Shown: positions 47,753-57,128, counted from the first letter of the stretch. The stretch: 64,000 nucleotides of DNA from a bacterium (GCA_905221385.1 CAJNCV010000007.1:33350-97349); one strand, 5' to 3'. Notes: generated from the sequence alone by a model not told the origin. Numbers and translations: made by a program.

Positions 47753-48439
47753 ATGTACCAACCAGAAAAACTCAAGGCTCGGAGAAAAGAGTTAAAATTG
47801 ACACAGAAGGAAATTGCAGAGGAATTAGGGATTAGTTTTCAGGCTTACTCCGCTTGGGAACGCGGGATTAAGGAACCATCCAAGGAGAAGGTTGCTCAAC
47901 TAGAGAAGATTTTAAAAGTGGCAAAAGGCTATTTTACTCAGATTGAGATCGTCCGTCTCTACAATAGCCTCTCCAAGCAAGGGAAGGACAAGGTTGTGCT
48001 CTATGCTCGCAACCTGGCTAAAGAAGAACAAACTCAGAAAGTGACGACCATGCCAGAGCGTCTCTACGAGTATCATGTCTATGAACGCATGTCAGCAGGG
48101 ATCGGGGCATCGGTCTACGGTGACCAGAATTTTGATACGGTTTACTTTAATGAGGAACTAGCCCACGATTTTGCTTCCTGGGTGGCTGGGGACTCCATGG
48201 AACCTAAATATCAAAATGGTTCCGTGGCTTTGATTCGAGAGACCGGATTTGATTATGATGGGGCGGTTTATGCAGTGGTCTGCAACAACCAGACCTATAT
48301 CAAACGGGTTTATCGGGAGGAAGATGGCTTGCGTCTGGTATCGATCAATCCAAAATACAAGGACATTTTCATCTCCTATGAGGATGATCCTCGGATTGTA
48401 GGGATTATCGTTGGGAATTTTGTGCCGATGGAGGGCTAG
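47753..48439 (+). CDS. HdiR-like LexA-type repressor (XRE + peptidase S24)
   Basis: Residues 1-65 form an XRE/cI-type helix-turn-helix (LKARRKELKLTQKEIAEELG, SFQAYSAWERG). Residues 105-228 are an S24 self-cleavage domain. The likely cleavage site is Ala-Gly in RMSAGIGASVY, the catalytic serine lies in GDSMEP and the lysine in QTYIKRVY. Total length is 228 residues. In streptococci and lactococci such HdiR proteins replace LexA and release a UmuC operon after DNA damage. AGGAGGTGAATC precedes the ATG. Confidence 0.88.
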   Translation: MYQPEKLKARRKELKLTQKEIAEELGISFQAYSAWERGIKEPSKEKVAQLEKILKVAKGYFTQIEIVRLYNSLSKQGKDKVVLYARNLAKEEQTQKVTTMPERLYEYHVYERMSAGIGASVYGDQNFDTVYFNEELAHDFASWVAGDSMEPKYQNGSVALIRETGFDYDGAVYAVVCNNQTYIKRVYREEDGLRLVSINPKYKDIFISYEDDPRIVGIIVGNFVPMEG

Positions 48440-48442
48440 CTC

Positions 48443-49858
48443 ATGGGCTACTTTGATTATTCCAGAGAGCCCAAAAGTGATATTGCCTTTGTCGATATGA
48501 AATCTTTTTATGCCAGCGTTGAGTGTGTGAAACGGGGCTTGCATCCGCTGAAGACCTCGCTTTGTGTCATGAGTCGCGCGGATAATTCGACTGGCCTTAT
48601 CCTAGCCTCCTCTCCCATGTTTAAGAAGATTTTTGGTAAGTCCAATGTTGGTCGGGCCTATGATCTGCCCTTTGATATCAAAACGCGCAAATTTTCCTAC
48701 TATAATGCCAGAAAGCAAGGCTTGCCTACTGACTCAGACTATGTTCGCTACATCGAAGATTGGGCTCAAGTCACCTTGATTGTCCCTCCTCGGATGGACG
48801 AGTACATCGCAGTCAATATGGAAATCCAACGAATCTTTCAAAACTACGGTAGTCCAGATGATATTTATCCCTACTCTATCGATGAGGGCTTTATCGATCT
48901 GACTAGTTCGCTCAACTATTTCATCCCAGACAAGAGTCTCTCTCGCAAAGACAAGCTAGATATGCTTTCTGCTCGTATTCAGAGGGATATTTGTAGGCAG
49001 ACAGGGATCTACTCTACAGTGGGCATGTCCAATGCCAATCCCTTACTGGCTAAATTGGCTCTGGATAATGAGGCCAAGCACACCCCGACCATGAGGGCTA
49101 ACTGGTCTTACCAGGATGTGGAAGAGAAGGTCTGGGCCATTCCCAAGATGACGGATTTTTGGGGGATTGGCAGGCGGATGGAGAAACGCTTGCATGCTCT
49201 GGGGATTTTTTCCATCAGAGAATTGGCCACCAGTAATCCAGACCAGCTACAGAAAACACTTGGTCAGGCTGGCCTGCGTTTGTGGTTTCATGCTAACGGG
49301 ATTGATGAGAGCAATGTTCACAGGCCCTATAAAGCCAAGTCTCAGGGATTAGGAAATTCTCAAATCTTGCCGAGAGACTACGTGAAGCTACGGGATATCG
49401 AAATTATTCTCCGAGAAATGGCGGAGCAGGTGGCTATTAGACTGAGAAGGGCGGGTAAGAAAACAACCCTTGTCTCTATCTATGTTGGTTTCTCTAAGCA
49501 GGAGGTCAGGTCGTCTATTCATACACAAATGAAGGTCGAACCGACCAATAATACAGCTATCTTAACAGACCACGTTTTGAAGCTATTTCATAACAAATAC
49601 ACTTCTGGAGCGGTCAGAAGTGTCGGAGTCAACTATTCAGGATTTGTGGACGAGTCCTTTGGCTTGATCTCTCTCTTTGATGATGTTGACAAGTTAGAAA
49701 AAGAAGAAAGGCTCCAGACGGCTATTGATGCCATTCGGGAACAATTTGGTTTTACCTCCCTCTTAAAGGCCAATGCACTGGAAGAAGCCTCTAGGAGTCT
49801 TGCCAGAAGCAAGCTGATTGGGGGGCATTCTGCTGGAGGATTAGATGGATTACAATGA
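48443..49858 (+). CDS. umuC: Y-family DNA polymerase UmuC
   Basis: A translesion polymerase of 471 residues. Catalytic carboxylates lie in FVDMKSFYASVECVKRG and YSIDEGFIDLT. The helix-hairpin-helix is in FWGIGRRMEKRLHALGI, and the little-finger domain fills the C-terminal third. It starts three bases after the repressor gene and overlaps the next gene by four bases, so it is the second gene of a damage-inducible operon. Confidence 0.93.
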   Translation: MGYFDYSREPKSDIAFVDMKSFYASVECVKRGLHPLKTSLCVMSRADNSTGLILASSPMFKKIFGKSNVGRAYDLPFDIKTRKFSYYNARKQGLPTDSDYVRYIEDWAQVTLIVPPRMDEYIAVNMEIQRIFQNYGSPDDIYPYSIDEGFIDLTSSLNYFIPDKSLSRKDKLDMLSARIQRDICRQTGIYSTVGMSNANPLLAKLALDNEAKHTPTMRANWSYQDVEEKVWAIPKMTDFWGIGRRMEKRLHALGIFSIRELATSNPDQLQKTLGQAGLRLWFHANGIDESNVHRPYKAKSQGLGNSQILPRDYVKLRDIEIILREMAEQVAIRLRRAGKKTTLVSIYVGFSKQEVRSSIHTQMKVEPTNNTAILTDHVLKLFHNKYTSGAVRSVGVNYSGFVDESFGLISLFDDVDKLEKEERLQTAIDAIREQFGFTSLLKANALEEASRSLARSKLIGGHSAGGLDGLQ

Positions 49859-50217
49859 TTGATCGTTCTTATTTACCTTTTCAATCTGCGCGAGACTATC
49901 AAGATCCAGGGATGCAGAAGTGGATGGGCTTTTTCCTCTCAGAGCATACTAGCTCGCTTGGTGAAGAAAAAAATCGTGTTGATTTTTCGACGAATTTGAA
50001 TTTAGTTGAGAAGCTACGCTTGCTTTCTCAGCTTTATGTTGGTCAATTAAAGGGATGTTTTGTTGTCAAGGAAAGAAAGCAAAAAATGACGATCATCGGT
50101 AAGGTGAGCGAATTATCACCTCAAACTCTATCTATTAGGACAAATGAGGGATATAGGCTGGTAGAGATTGTAGATGTCCTCGAAATTCGATTGTGGGAGG
50201 AGGAAGTTTATGACTAG
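49855..50217 (+). CDS. YolD-like protein of the umuC operon
   Basis: A 120-residue protein beginning MIDRSYLPFQSARDYQDPGM. A start of the form MIDRG...W/FQSA is typical of YolD-like proteins that accompany Y-family polymerases in Firmicutes. The C-terminal half (MTIIGKVSELSPQTLSIRTN) looks like a small beta domain, as in YolD. Its function is unknown; polymerase-accessory or regulatory roles have been suggested. It overlaps umuC as ATGA. Confidence 0.7.
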   Translation: MIDRSYLPFQSARDYQDPGMQKWMGFFLSEHTSSLGEEKNRVDFSTNLNLVEKLRLLSQLYVGQLKGCFVVKERKQKMTIIGKVSELSPQTLSIRTNEGYRLVEIVDVLEIRLWEEEVYD

Positions 50218-50503
50218 AAAAGAGCTGTATGAAAACAAACTACAGATGGATTATTTTTCAGATAGTTATATCCGCTTTGAAGAGGATTTCCAAAAATACT
50301 CTGTCATGAATGTTCCCTTGACTTTTTTGATCGATGATATCCTACGAACCATGGCAATGAATCAGAAGAACTACTTTGTCTTAAACAAGGAAAATGCCAA
50401 GGATGGGCGGGAGCATCGCTTTTATTTTAGGGTAGTGACAGAAAAAGAGTGCCCCAGAAATCGAACCTATGCATATGCTGGACTCAAAAATAGTAGTCAG
50501 TAG
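50210..50503 (+). CDS. Fourth gene of the HdiR-like/UmuC operon, unknown function
   Basis: A 97-residue soluble protein (MTRKELYENKLQMDYFSDSY at the start), charged and with no recognised domain. The ATG at 50210 follows GGGAGGAGGAAG and overlaps the preceding gene by eight bases. A four-gene order of repressor, umuC and two small genes is what I recall for the UV-inducible operon of other streptococci. An accessory role in translesion synthesis is inference. Confidence 0.7.
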   Translation: MTRKELYENKLQMDYFSDSYIRFEEDFQKYSVMNVPLTFLIDDILRTMAMNQKNYFVLNKENAKDGREHRFYFRVVTEKECPRNRTYAYAGLKNSSQ

Positions 50504-50558
50504 ATCTAGATGTGAGAGAGGGAAGTCCGATCTAGGAAAGATGGCTTATGAGCATTAG

Positions 50559-50723
50559 AAAATCTCATGGTATTGGAATTCGAAACGTTATCCTTTATAT
50601 GTGGAGTTCTTGCAGAAACTTATGATAGGTATTGATGATGAGATAAGAAAAGGGCCACTCTCTTTTTTAGATGAGCGTTTATTTGAAAACGTAGTTGGAT
50701 TTGAGAACACCTATTCTCAATGA
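50559..50723 (+). pseudogene. Gene remnant after the umuC operon
   Basis: A 54-codon open stretch without a plausible start reads KISWYWNSKRYPLYVEFLQK and ends DERLFENVVGFENTYSQ. It has normal protein-like composition and probably is the 3' end of a lost gene. The family is not recognised. The remainder of the gap (50504-50867) holds only the terminator of the downstream minus-strand gene. Confidence 0.35.
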
Positions 50724-50796
50724 TCATCTTACTTTATAGATTCATACCAAAACATCCATGTGTATTTGTGAATGTTTTTTAATTTTACAGATAGAA

Positions 50797-50824
50797 AAAG
50801 AGAAGACCAAATGGTCTTCTCAAC
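50797..50824 (-). terminator. Terminator of the LPXTG gene (minus strand)
   Basis: GAGAAGACCA (50800-50809) / TGGTCTTCTC (50812-50821). On the minus strand the stem is followed by TTTTTC. Confidence 0.8.
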
Positions 50825-50867
50825 GGGGGAACTGAAATAATGGAAAAGAATCAATCAAAGATATTTG

Positions 50868-53800
50868 TTAGTCTTCGAAATTCTTTTGGAAGATGAGGAG
50901 AGACAAGATTGAAGTAATGGCTGCCAAGAAGAGGAAGGCATTTGCTTCTTGTTCCCCAGTTTCTGGGAGTTGTCTTTCCTTATCCTCTTTGATTGTAGCT
51001 GTAACAGATAATTCATCTTTTAATGATGAATTATCTGTTACGGCTGGAGCAGGTTTTTCAGTCTCTCTTGGTAGAACATACTCAGGAAGAGTCACAACTG
51101 GTGGTGCCTCTGTTCCAACTGAGCTTTGTTTGCTACCTACCTCAATTACTCGATCTTGAGCTGGAGTTGCTTCTGTTTGGAGAACCTTGCGATTGTCACC
51201 GTCCACTTCAACATACTCGACTAAGAGACCGTCTTTCCCTTCTGATAGAACTTGCTCTTTTCCTTTGTCTAATAGGGCATTTTCGCGACGTATAGTTTTG
51301 AATGGTATCACCTTATTGACAACTTCTAAACTTGGAAGTTCAAAGATAAGGTCCGTCACTCCTTCTGCAGGAATTGAAGAAGTAATTGGTTTTTCCGGTT
51401 GCGCTGGAGTTTCCGGTTGCGCTGGAGTTTCCGGTTGTGCTGGAGTTTCCGGCTGCGCCGGTTTCTCAGGTTGAGTAGGTTTTTCAGGCTGAGCAGGCTT
51501 TTCAGGCTGAGCAGGCTTTTCAGGCTCGGCAGGTTTTTCCGGTTGAGTCGGATTTTCAGGCTGAGCAGGTTTTTCCGGTTCAGCAGGTTTTTCCGGTTGA
51601 GTCGGATTTTCAGGCTGAGCAGGTTTTTCCGGTTGAGCCGGTTTTTCAGGCTCAGCAGGTTTTTCAGGCTCAGCAGGTTTTTTAGGCTCAGCAGGTTTCT
51701 CAGGTTGAGCTGGCTTTTCCGGTTGAACTGGTTTTTCAGGCTGAGCTGCTTCGAGCTTGCTGATTTGTTCGAGAGCAGTTTCTAGCGCTTGATTGACTGC
51801 TTCCTGAGTTTTAGCTTCTTGGATTGCAGCAATGGCTTGGTCAGCAATTGCTAACAATTGCTTCTTAGCTTCCTTGTTGGATCCAAGTTCAGCGACTTTT
51901 TTCTCGATAGCTTTCGTCAAGCTGTCCATAGCCTTATCGTACTCAATTTCCGGTTGTTTTGGTTCAGCTGGTTGCTCAGGCTGGTCAGGTTTCTCAGGTT
52001 CTTCTGGCTGTTCAGGTTGCTCTGGACTAGGCTCCTCTTGGCCTCTTTGATAGTTCTCATCCTTGGATAGGATATCTTGTAGGACACTGACTATCAACAT
52101 GACTTCTTGAACATCCACTGCATCAGCACTGAGTTGATTTCTCAATTTTTCTAGATTTGCTTGGAAAGCTTGGCGTGCAGTAGCCGTATTTTTCAAGCCT
52201 GCTGGGTCAAAGTTGGACAGATCATCTTTCCATTTTGAGATAGACTGGATGATATCTGCCTTGCTGTAGAGTTCGCTACCTTCGCCACGAGTGATAAATT
52301 GGTCTACCTGAATACCGATATTTTGAGATAAATCGTTTCGATCAGGATCTAGTTGAAGGGTGACTGCGTGCAAGTTTTCGTCCAGACCTTTTAGGCTAAC
52401 CAGAGTTTGATTGCCTTGGCGTTGGGCAGCGTGACCGCTAAAGTATTTCTTGCCATCAATAGTCGAAGCATTTCCCATGCCATCTTGGTAAGGAACTTCT
52501 TTACCGTCTAGGATGACTTTGTAGATACCGTGACCTGGGTCTACAAATCCCTTGATGTCAAGTCCAGTACCGTAGAAGTAAGCTGTTACAGTTGTCTTTT
52601 TCTTTTGCTCGTTAGTTAAGCGACCAAAGGAAGCCCAAGACTCCGTCTTTTGGTACTTATCTGCGGAATTGGTTTCATGGTGCCAGCCAGGACTGTAATC
52701 CAACTGACTAGCTTGGTCATCATAGCTTGTTTGATCCTTGATCAGCAATTCAGCCTTCATCACCTGAATCGTTGCATCGGTAGCAAAACCGAGCAAGGCA
52801 CCATCAGAAACAGAAGTGAGCTTGGCTTTGAAGTCAAAGACAGAGTCGGCTTGTTCTGTAAAGTCAATCGTTGGGATGGTAACAGTCTTTTCTGTTTCTC
52901 CATCTTCAAAAGTCACATCTTGAGTTGTATCTTGGTAAACTTTACCGTGAACTCCAGTTCCAGGTTCTGTGATGAAGCGAACAGTAGCAGTTCCCTTGCT
53001 TCCACCAACACGTTTAATTTTAACAGTGACTGGCTTTCCTTTTTCGACTTCGTAGTTAGTAGACTCGAGTTCAAACATCCCTTTGCTATCATTGTTTAGG
53101 GTGTAAATCCCTTCTGTAGCAATTGGTTCACCTGTTTTATTAACAAGGGTAATAGTATGTTGGCCAGGTGCTAAATCGCCTGTTTCAAAGACTTTTTGAC
53201 TACGTTTACGGCTGCTGTTCTTGGTCTGGACGTCTGCAACCTTTTGACCATCAACGTAGACGGACATTTCTCCATGACCTGGATCGACCGTGGAGACGAC
53301 ATAAGCTTTGGTTCCTGTGAAGGTATAGCTTACTTTGGCGTCTTTTTGATTGGTCCACATAGAAGTGCCACGAACACCTTCAGATTCATGGTACCAAGTT
53401 GTACCGGCTGTATCCGCTGTTGTATTTGAGTGGTATTCAAGTCCAAGAGGATAACCATCTGTCTTTTCAATGCTACTTGGTGTCTTGTAGACTGAGAAGT
53501 TGGTCAAGATTGGAGTTGCTTGAGCACCGGTGATGGTCACACGGATTTTTTGTGCTTCTACAGGCTTGCCTTGAACCAAGCGACGGTAACCAACGGTCGA
53601 ACCTTCGCCGTATGTCACCCAACGTCCGTTGATTTCAACTTCAATCTTGAAACCAGAGATACGTTGACCTTTGGCGATATCTTCCTTGAGTTCAACGACG
53701 TCAAAGCGTCTCTTTTGCCCCAAATCGACTGTAAAGCTACCGGTTGTGGTATCATTTGAGAGCGCCCAGCTGGTGTCATCTTTACCGTCTGTGAGGTGGC

Positions 53801-56741
53801 TTTCCTTGTAGAGGTGGTTTTGACGAGTCGAACTTGCTGTTACGGTGGCACCTTTGGCAAAGTCAGTCGCATACATTTGATCTAGGGTTGCTTTGAATTC
53901 CTTCAAGCGAGCCACATCTGCATCAGCGAATTTTCCTTCTTTATTTGGTGGAATATTGAGAAGGAGTGGGGTTCCACGACCAACAGACTTGAAGTAGATG
54001 TCCATCAACTCTTTGAGTGATTTCGGCTGTTGATTGTCATGATAGAACCAGCCTGAACGGATCGAAACGTCAGCTTCTCCTACAGAATACATATCACCAT
54101 CTGGGTCACCATGGTTGAGGTATTCGTTTTTCACATCGTCTGTGATGTTGGCTCTTTTAACTTTATGCCATACAGGGTCACCTGCGATTCCCCGTTCATT
54201 TCCGATCCAGCGAACGCTTGTCGGCTGAGCAGAGAAGATAGCGATATCTCCTTCAGCTTCTTTGATGTATTTGAACCATTCATCAAAGGTATAGGTTACT
54301 TTTTGGGCACCGCTACCACGCGCACCATCCATCCAAACTTCGATGAATTTGCCTTTATTTCCGTATTTCGGATTTCCAAGGATTTCTTTCAGTTGGTTAA
54401 GGTAGTATTGGTTGTATTCTTTTTCAGTTGCAACATGGTATTTTGGATGGTTGGCATCCCATGGTGACAAGTAAACACCCATATTCATATCGTACTTGCT
54501 AGCAGACTTGGAAACTTCTTCGAGAAGGTCACCTTTTCCATCTTTCCATGGACTAGCAGCTACGGTATGATTCGTATACTTAGAAGGGTAAGCAACGAAA
54601 CCGTCGTGGTGTTTAACAACCATAATGGTTCGTTTGAAGCCAGTTTCTTTCAGAGTGCGAATCCATTGGTCAGTATCCAAGTTGGTTGGATTGAAGTATC
54701 GAGGGTCTTCTTTCCCATTTCCCCATTCAGAATTGGTATAAGTGTTCATTCCGTAGTGGATGAAGGCTGCTAATTCTTCCTTGTGGTAATCGAGTTGGGC
54801 CTTGCTTGGAAGAGGTCCATGATTGCCAATCTCAGTTTCTTTATCTTCTGGATGAGAAACTGGTGGAGTCGGTGTCATTGGATTAGCTGTATTAGCGACT
54901 GGCTCGTATTCAAAGACGACTTCATTTACCCCTTTTTGCCGGATAGTTGCTTCCAAGCTAGTTTTTACTGTACGGTAGCCAGCAATGTCTTTTGCATGGA
55001 AGGTGTTGACAAAGGAAACGTCATACTCTTGGCCTTCATTGTTATCAACTATCGCTTCCGCTAGTTCAGTGCTTGTTCCTTTTTGACGGTAGTAAACTTT
55101 GAAGGAGCCTTTGTTGACTTTATAGACTACCTTGATGACACGTGTTCCAGGAGCTGTCTTGCTAACGACATTGTGGTTCCACTCGTCTTTTAGTTGCTTC
55201 TGAATCTCAACTCCATCAATGGAAACAATCTGGTATTTTTCTAGATTTTGCTTGTAGAATTCGGTTGGAGTGATTGCTTTCTTGAAATCATAGTCAAAGC
55301 CAGTTCCCACTTCTGTTTTGTCTAAGAAAGTATCGTTTTCTTTGACTGTATTGCCTGCTTCGTCCAAGTGCTGGATAACGACACGTCCGTAATCAATTCC
55401 CTTGACTAGAGTAGCGACACCGCTCTCATCAAAGGAGTACTGATTTTCTCCGATGACAGCTGTTTTATTTCTGAGCATTTCACCTTCGGGTGTAAAGTAG
55501 TAGCGTTTGCCATTATCCCCTTGATACCATCCCTTGACACCATATTTGTCAATGATATCTTTGACCCATTTGAGTTGTTCAGGAGAGAGGACAAGTCCAC
55601 CACCAAAGCGGTCTTTCTCAGGGACACCGTTGTCAACAGTTCCGTGTTGGTGTACGCCGATGACTTTTCCATCACCATTGATAATTCCACCACCAGACAA
55701 ACCAGATACAGAAGTTGTTTGATAAGTGATGCCAGTAGCTCCTTTGTCATCATAAGGATCAACGGATTTTACCTTGCCGTCAGCTTTATAGAGTTGTCCA
55801 GCTACGATAGGCTGTTTGAGTTCTTTTGAGCTTGAGTCAGTTGGATAACCAATCGTGCTGACAGAGTCCCCTGCTTTGTAAGTCTTATGCTCAGCGAGTG
55901 GTACAAAAGTTGCTGCTTTATTTGGGCTTGCAATTTGTATAGGGACAGGTGCTACAACTGCTGCCAAGTCATTTTGATATCCCTTGCTAAACTCTTCTTT
56001 GTTCCAGAAGTGGATATCTTTTTCTTGAAAGAGTGTGGTATTTCCTGAATTTGGCTGAGAATTTTTAACGGGAGCGTTGGATCCTAGATTGTAATAGAAG
56101 CGCGCAGAATCTCCGCCACGAACATGACCTTCTTTATCCAAAAAGTTATGAGCAACTGTCAAGAAGACGTTAGGGGCTACGAAAATACCAGACCCAGAAA
56201 CGATGTATTGTTGAGAACCGCCATTGTAAATACTATAGACCATAGTTGCAGCAGTAGCAGGTTGTCCCTCGTAGTTGATGTGCTTGAGGTCTTGTCCACC
56301 GTTAATGATGGCACGATTTCCGTTCTCAGCTTCTTTTGGAGCTTCTTCCTTGTCCTTTAGAATGCTCTTAGTTTCTACTTTTGGACTAGCTTTCTGGTCA
56401 ACGATAGTCTTTGTGTCAAGTTCCTTGACAGGTGTGTCTGGATAGGCACGGTCCTGAATGTCTTCAGGGAGCAAGTCAGCACTGTTGGTATCGGCAACAG
56501 GTGTTTCTTGTTTTTCAGCTTCTACACGGCCTTCTTCTTTGACTGGTTCAACCTTGGTCTCTTCTATATCTGCGACTTGTTTCATTTGCTGATCTAAATT
56601 GGATGTCGTGGCAGGAGACGTTTCGTCTGCACGCACGGTTCCAGAAGCAAAAAATGCCAGTCCCACGATAACAGATGCCACACCTACAGTCAACTTCCGA
56701 ATGCTAAATGTTTGCCCTTTTTCAAAAAGGTATCGATTCAT
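50868..56741 (-). CDS. LPXTG surface protein: trypsin-like protease + GH29 alpha-L-fucosidase
   Basis: A 1957-residue wall-anchored protein. Order: YSIRK-type signal (FSIRK, 12-16; cleavage near 38); acidic linker; trypsin-like serine protease (about 141-400) with triad His198 (TVAHNF), Asp258 (QNDLAAV), Ser349 (GLSGGG); one choline-binding-like repeat (404-440); MucBP-like beta domains (450-615); GH29 fucosidase (about 643-955) with nucleophile Asp805 (EVWMDGARG) and HH at 711-712; F5/8-type lectin domain (960-1087); a beta domain (1100-1215); Calx-beta (1220-1330); a second beta domain (1340-1485); helical segments; Pro-Glu-Lys repeat (about 1667-1790); sorting signal LPETG, helix, positive tail. 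It probably removes fucose from host glycans. The protease may act on host glycoprotein or on the protein itself. A cre site lies upstream. Confidence 0.9.
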   Translation of the reverse strand: MNRYLFEKGQTFSIRKLTVGVASVIVGLAFFASGTVRADETSPATTSNLDQQMKQVADIEETKVEPVKEEGRVEAEKQETPVADTNSADLLPEDIQDRAYPDTPVKELDTKTIVDQKASPKVETKSILKDKEEAPKEAENGNRAIINGGQDLKHINYEGQPATAATMVYSIYNGGSQQYIVSGSGIFVAPNVFLTVAHNFLDKEGHVRGGDSARFYYNLGSNAPVKNSQPNSGNTTLFQEKDIHFWNKEEFSKGYQNDLAAVVAPVPIQIASPNKAATFVPLAEHKTYKAGDSVSTIGYPTDSSSKELKQPIVAGQLYKADGKVKSVDPYDDKGATGITYQTTSVSGLSGGGIINGDGKVIGVHQHGTVDNGVPEKDRFGGGLVLSPEQLKWVKDIIDKYGVKGWYQGDNGKRYYFTPEGEMLRNKTAVIGENQYSFDESGVATLVKGIDYGRVVIQHLDEAGNTVKENDTFLDKTEVGTGFDYDFKKAITPTEFYKQNLEKYQIVSIDGVEIQKQLKDEWNHNVVSKTAPGTRVIKVVYKVNKGSFKVYYRQKGTSTELAEAIVDNNEGQEYDVSFVNTFHAKDIAGYRTVKTSLEATIRQKGVNEVVFEYEPVANTANPMTPTPPVSHPEDKETEIGNHGPLPSKAQLDYHKEELAAFIHYGMNTYTNSEWGNGKEDPRYFNPTNLDTDQWIRTLKETGFKRTIMVVKHHDGFVAYPSKYTNHTVAASPWKDGKGDLLEEVSKSASKYDMNMGVYLSPWDANHPKYHVATEKEYNQYYLNQLKEILGNPKYGNKGKFIEVWMDGARGSGAQKVTYTFDEWFKYIKEAEGDIAIFSAQPTSVRWIGNERGIAGDPVWHKVKRANITDDVKNEYLNHGDPDGDMYSVGEADVSIRSGWFYHDNQQPKSLKELMDIYFKSVGRGTPLLLNIPPNKEGKFADADVARLKEFKATLDQMYATDFAKGATVTASSTRQNHLYKESHLTDGKDDTSWALSNDTTTGSFTVDLGQKRRFDVVELKEDIAKGQRISGFKIEVEINGRWVTYGEGSTVGYRRLVQGKPVEAQKIRVTITGAQATPILTNFSVYKTPSSIEKTDGYPLGLEYHSNTTADTAGTTWYHESEGVRGTSMWTNQKDAKVSYTFTGTKAYVVSTVDPGHGEMSVYVDGQKVADVQTKNSSRKRSQKVFETGDLAPGQHTITLVNKTGEPIATEGIYTLNNDSKGMFELESTNYEVEKGKPVTVKIKRVGGSKGTATVRFITEPGTGVHGKVYQDTTQDVTFEDGETEKTVTIPTIDFTEQADSVFDFKAKLTSVSDGALLGFATDATIQVMKAELLIKDQTSYDDQASQLDYSPGWHHETNSADKYQKTESWASFGRLTNEQKKKTTVTAYFYGTGLDIKGFVDPGHGIYKVILDGKEVPYQDGMGNASTIDGKKYFSGHAAQRQGNQTLVSLKGLDENLHAVTLQLDPDRNDLSQNIGIQVDQFITRGEGSELYSKADIIQSISKWKDDLSNFDPAGLKNTATARQAFQANLEKLRNQLSADAVDVQEVMLIVSVLQDILSKDENYQRGQEEPSPEQPEQPEEPEKPDQPEQPAEPKQPEIEYDKAMDSLTKAIEKKVAELGSNKEAKKQLLAIADQAIAAIQEAKTQEAVNQALETALEQISKLEAAQPEKPVQPEKPAQPEKPAEPKKPAEPEKPAEPEKPAQPEKPAQPENPTQPEKPAEPEKPAQPENPTQPEKPAEPEKPAQPEKPAQPEKPTQPEKPAQPETPAQPETPAQPETPAQPEKPITSSIPAEGVTDLIFELPSLEVVNKVIPFKTIRRENALLDKGKEQVLSEGKDGLLVEYVEVDGDNRKVLQTEATPAQDRVIEVGSKQSSVGTEAPPVVTLPEYVLPRETEKPAPAVTDNSSLKDELSVTATIKEDKERQLPETGEQEANAFLFLAAITSILSLLIFQKNFED
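51395..51745 (-). repeat. 15-base tandem repeats encoding the QPEKP wall spacer
   Basis: Degenerate 15-base units encode QPEKPA, EPEKPA, QPENPT and QPETPA. Longer 30-60-base blocks are repeated almost exactly, so copy-number change by slippage or recombination is likely. The spacer would reach through the cell wall. Confidence 0.9.
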
Positions 56742-56863
56742 AATATACTCCTAGTTTTTAGAAAGGCAGTCAGCTACTGCCCAAGCCCAAGTCTGACTTG
56801 GTTACAACTTGATTTAATGAAAAAACTCTCTGATAATTTGTAAGCCACCTTACCTCCTATTTA

Positions 56864-56876
56864 TAAAGCGCTTTCA
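56864..56876 (-). promoter_or_regulatory. CcpA (cre) site of the LPXTG gene
   Basis: On the minus strand TGAAAGCGCTTTA matches the cre consensus TGWAARCGYTWNCW except at one position. TATAAA overlaps its 3' end as a possible -10, so CcpA binding would repress. Carbon control suits a glycan-degrading enzyme. Confidence 0.7.
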
Positions 56877-57084
56877 TTTTAAGATAAAAAAATTTAAAAG
56901 GTCATTTCTCCCTTAAAATGACTGAAAACTTTTGATATAACAAATATACTAAATTAATGAAAGAATTGCAATAGCAAAAAACAAAAAAATAAATATAATT
57001 GAAAGAATTGAAAGTTCTATAATGAAGTTATCCATCCAACTTTCCTAAAAATGTAATGGTTTAACTAGCTTATAGTTAGCTCCT

Positions 57085-57128
57085 GATTTCATTTGATAAT
57101 AGGCTTGAAGATGTTGTCAAATGAAATC
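57085..57128. repeat. 12-bp inverted repeat next to the IS30 fragment
   Basis: GATTTCATTTGA and TCAAATGAAATC, 20 bases apart, are perfectly complementary. The right copy may be the left end of the IS; the left copy may be a leftover end from another insertion. Confidence 0.5.

Noticed and set aside
51399-51785. Plus-strand open frames rich in FRLSRFFRLSR
   Set aside because: They are the complement of the proline-rich repeat of the minus-strand surface protein; there is no start signal and the composition is dictated by the repeat.
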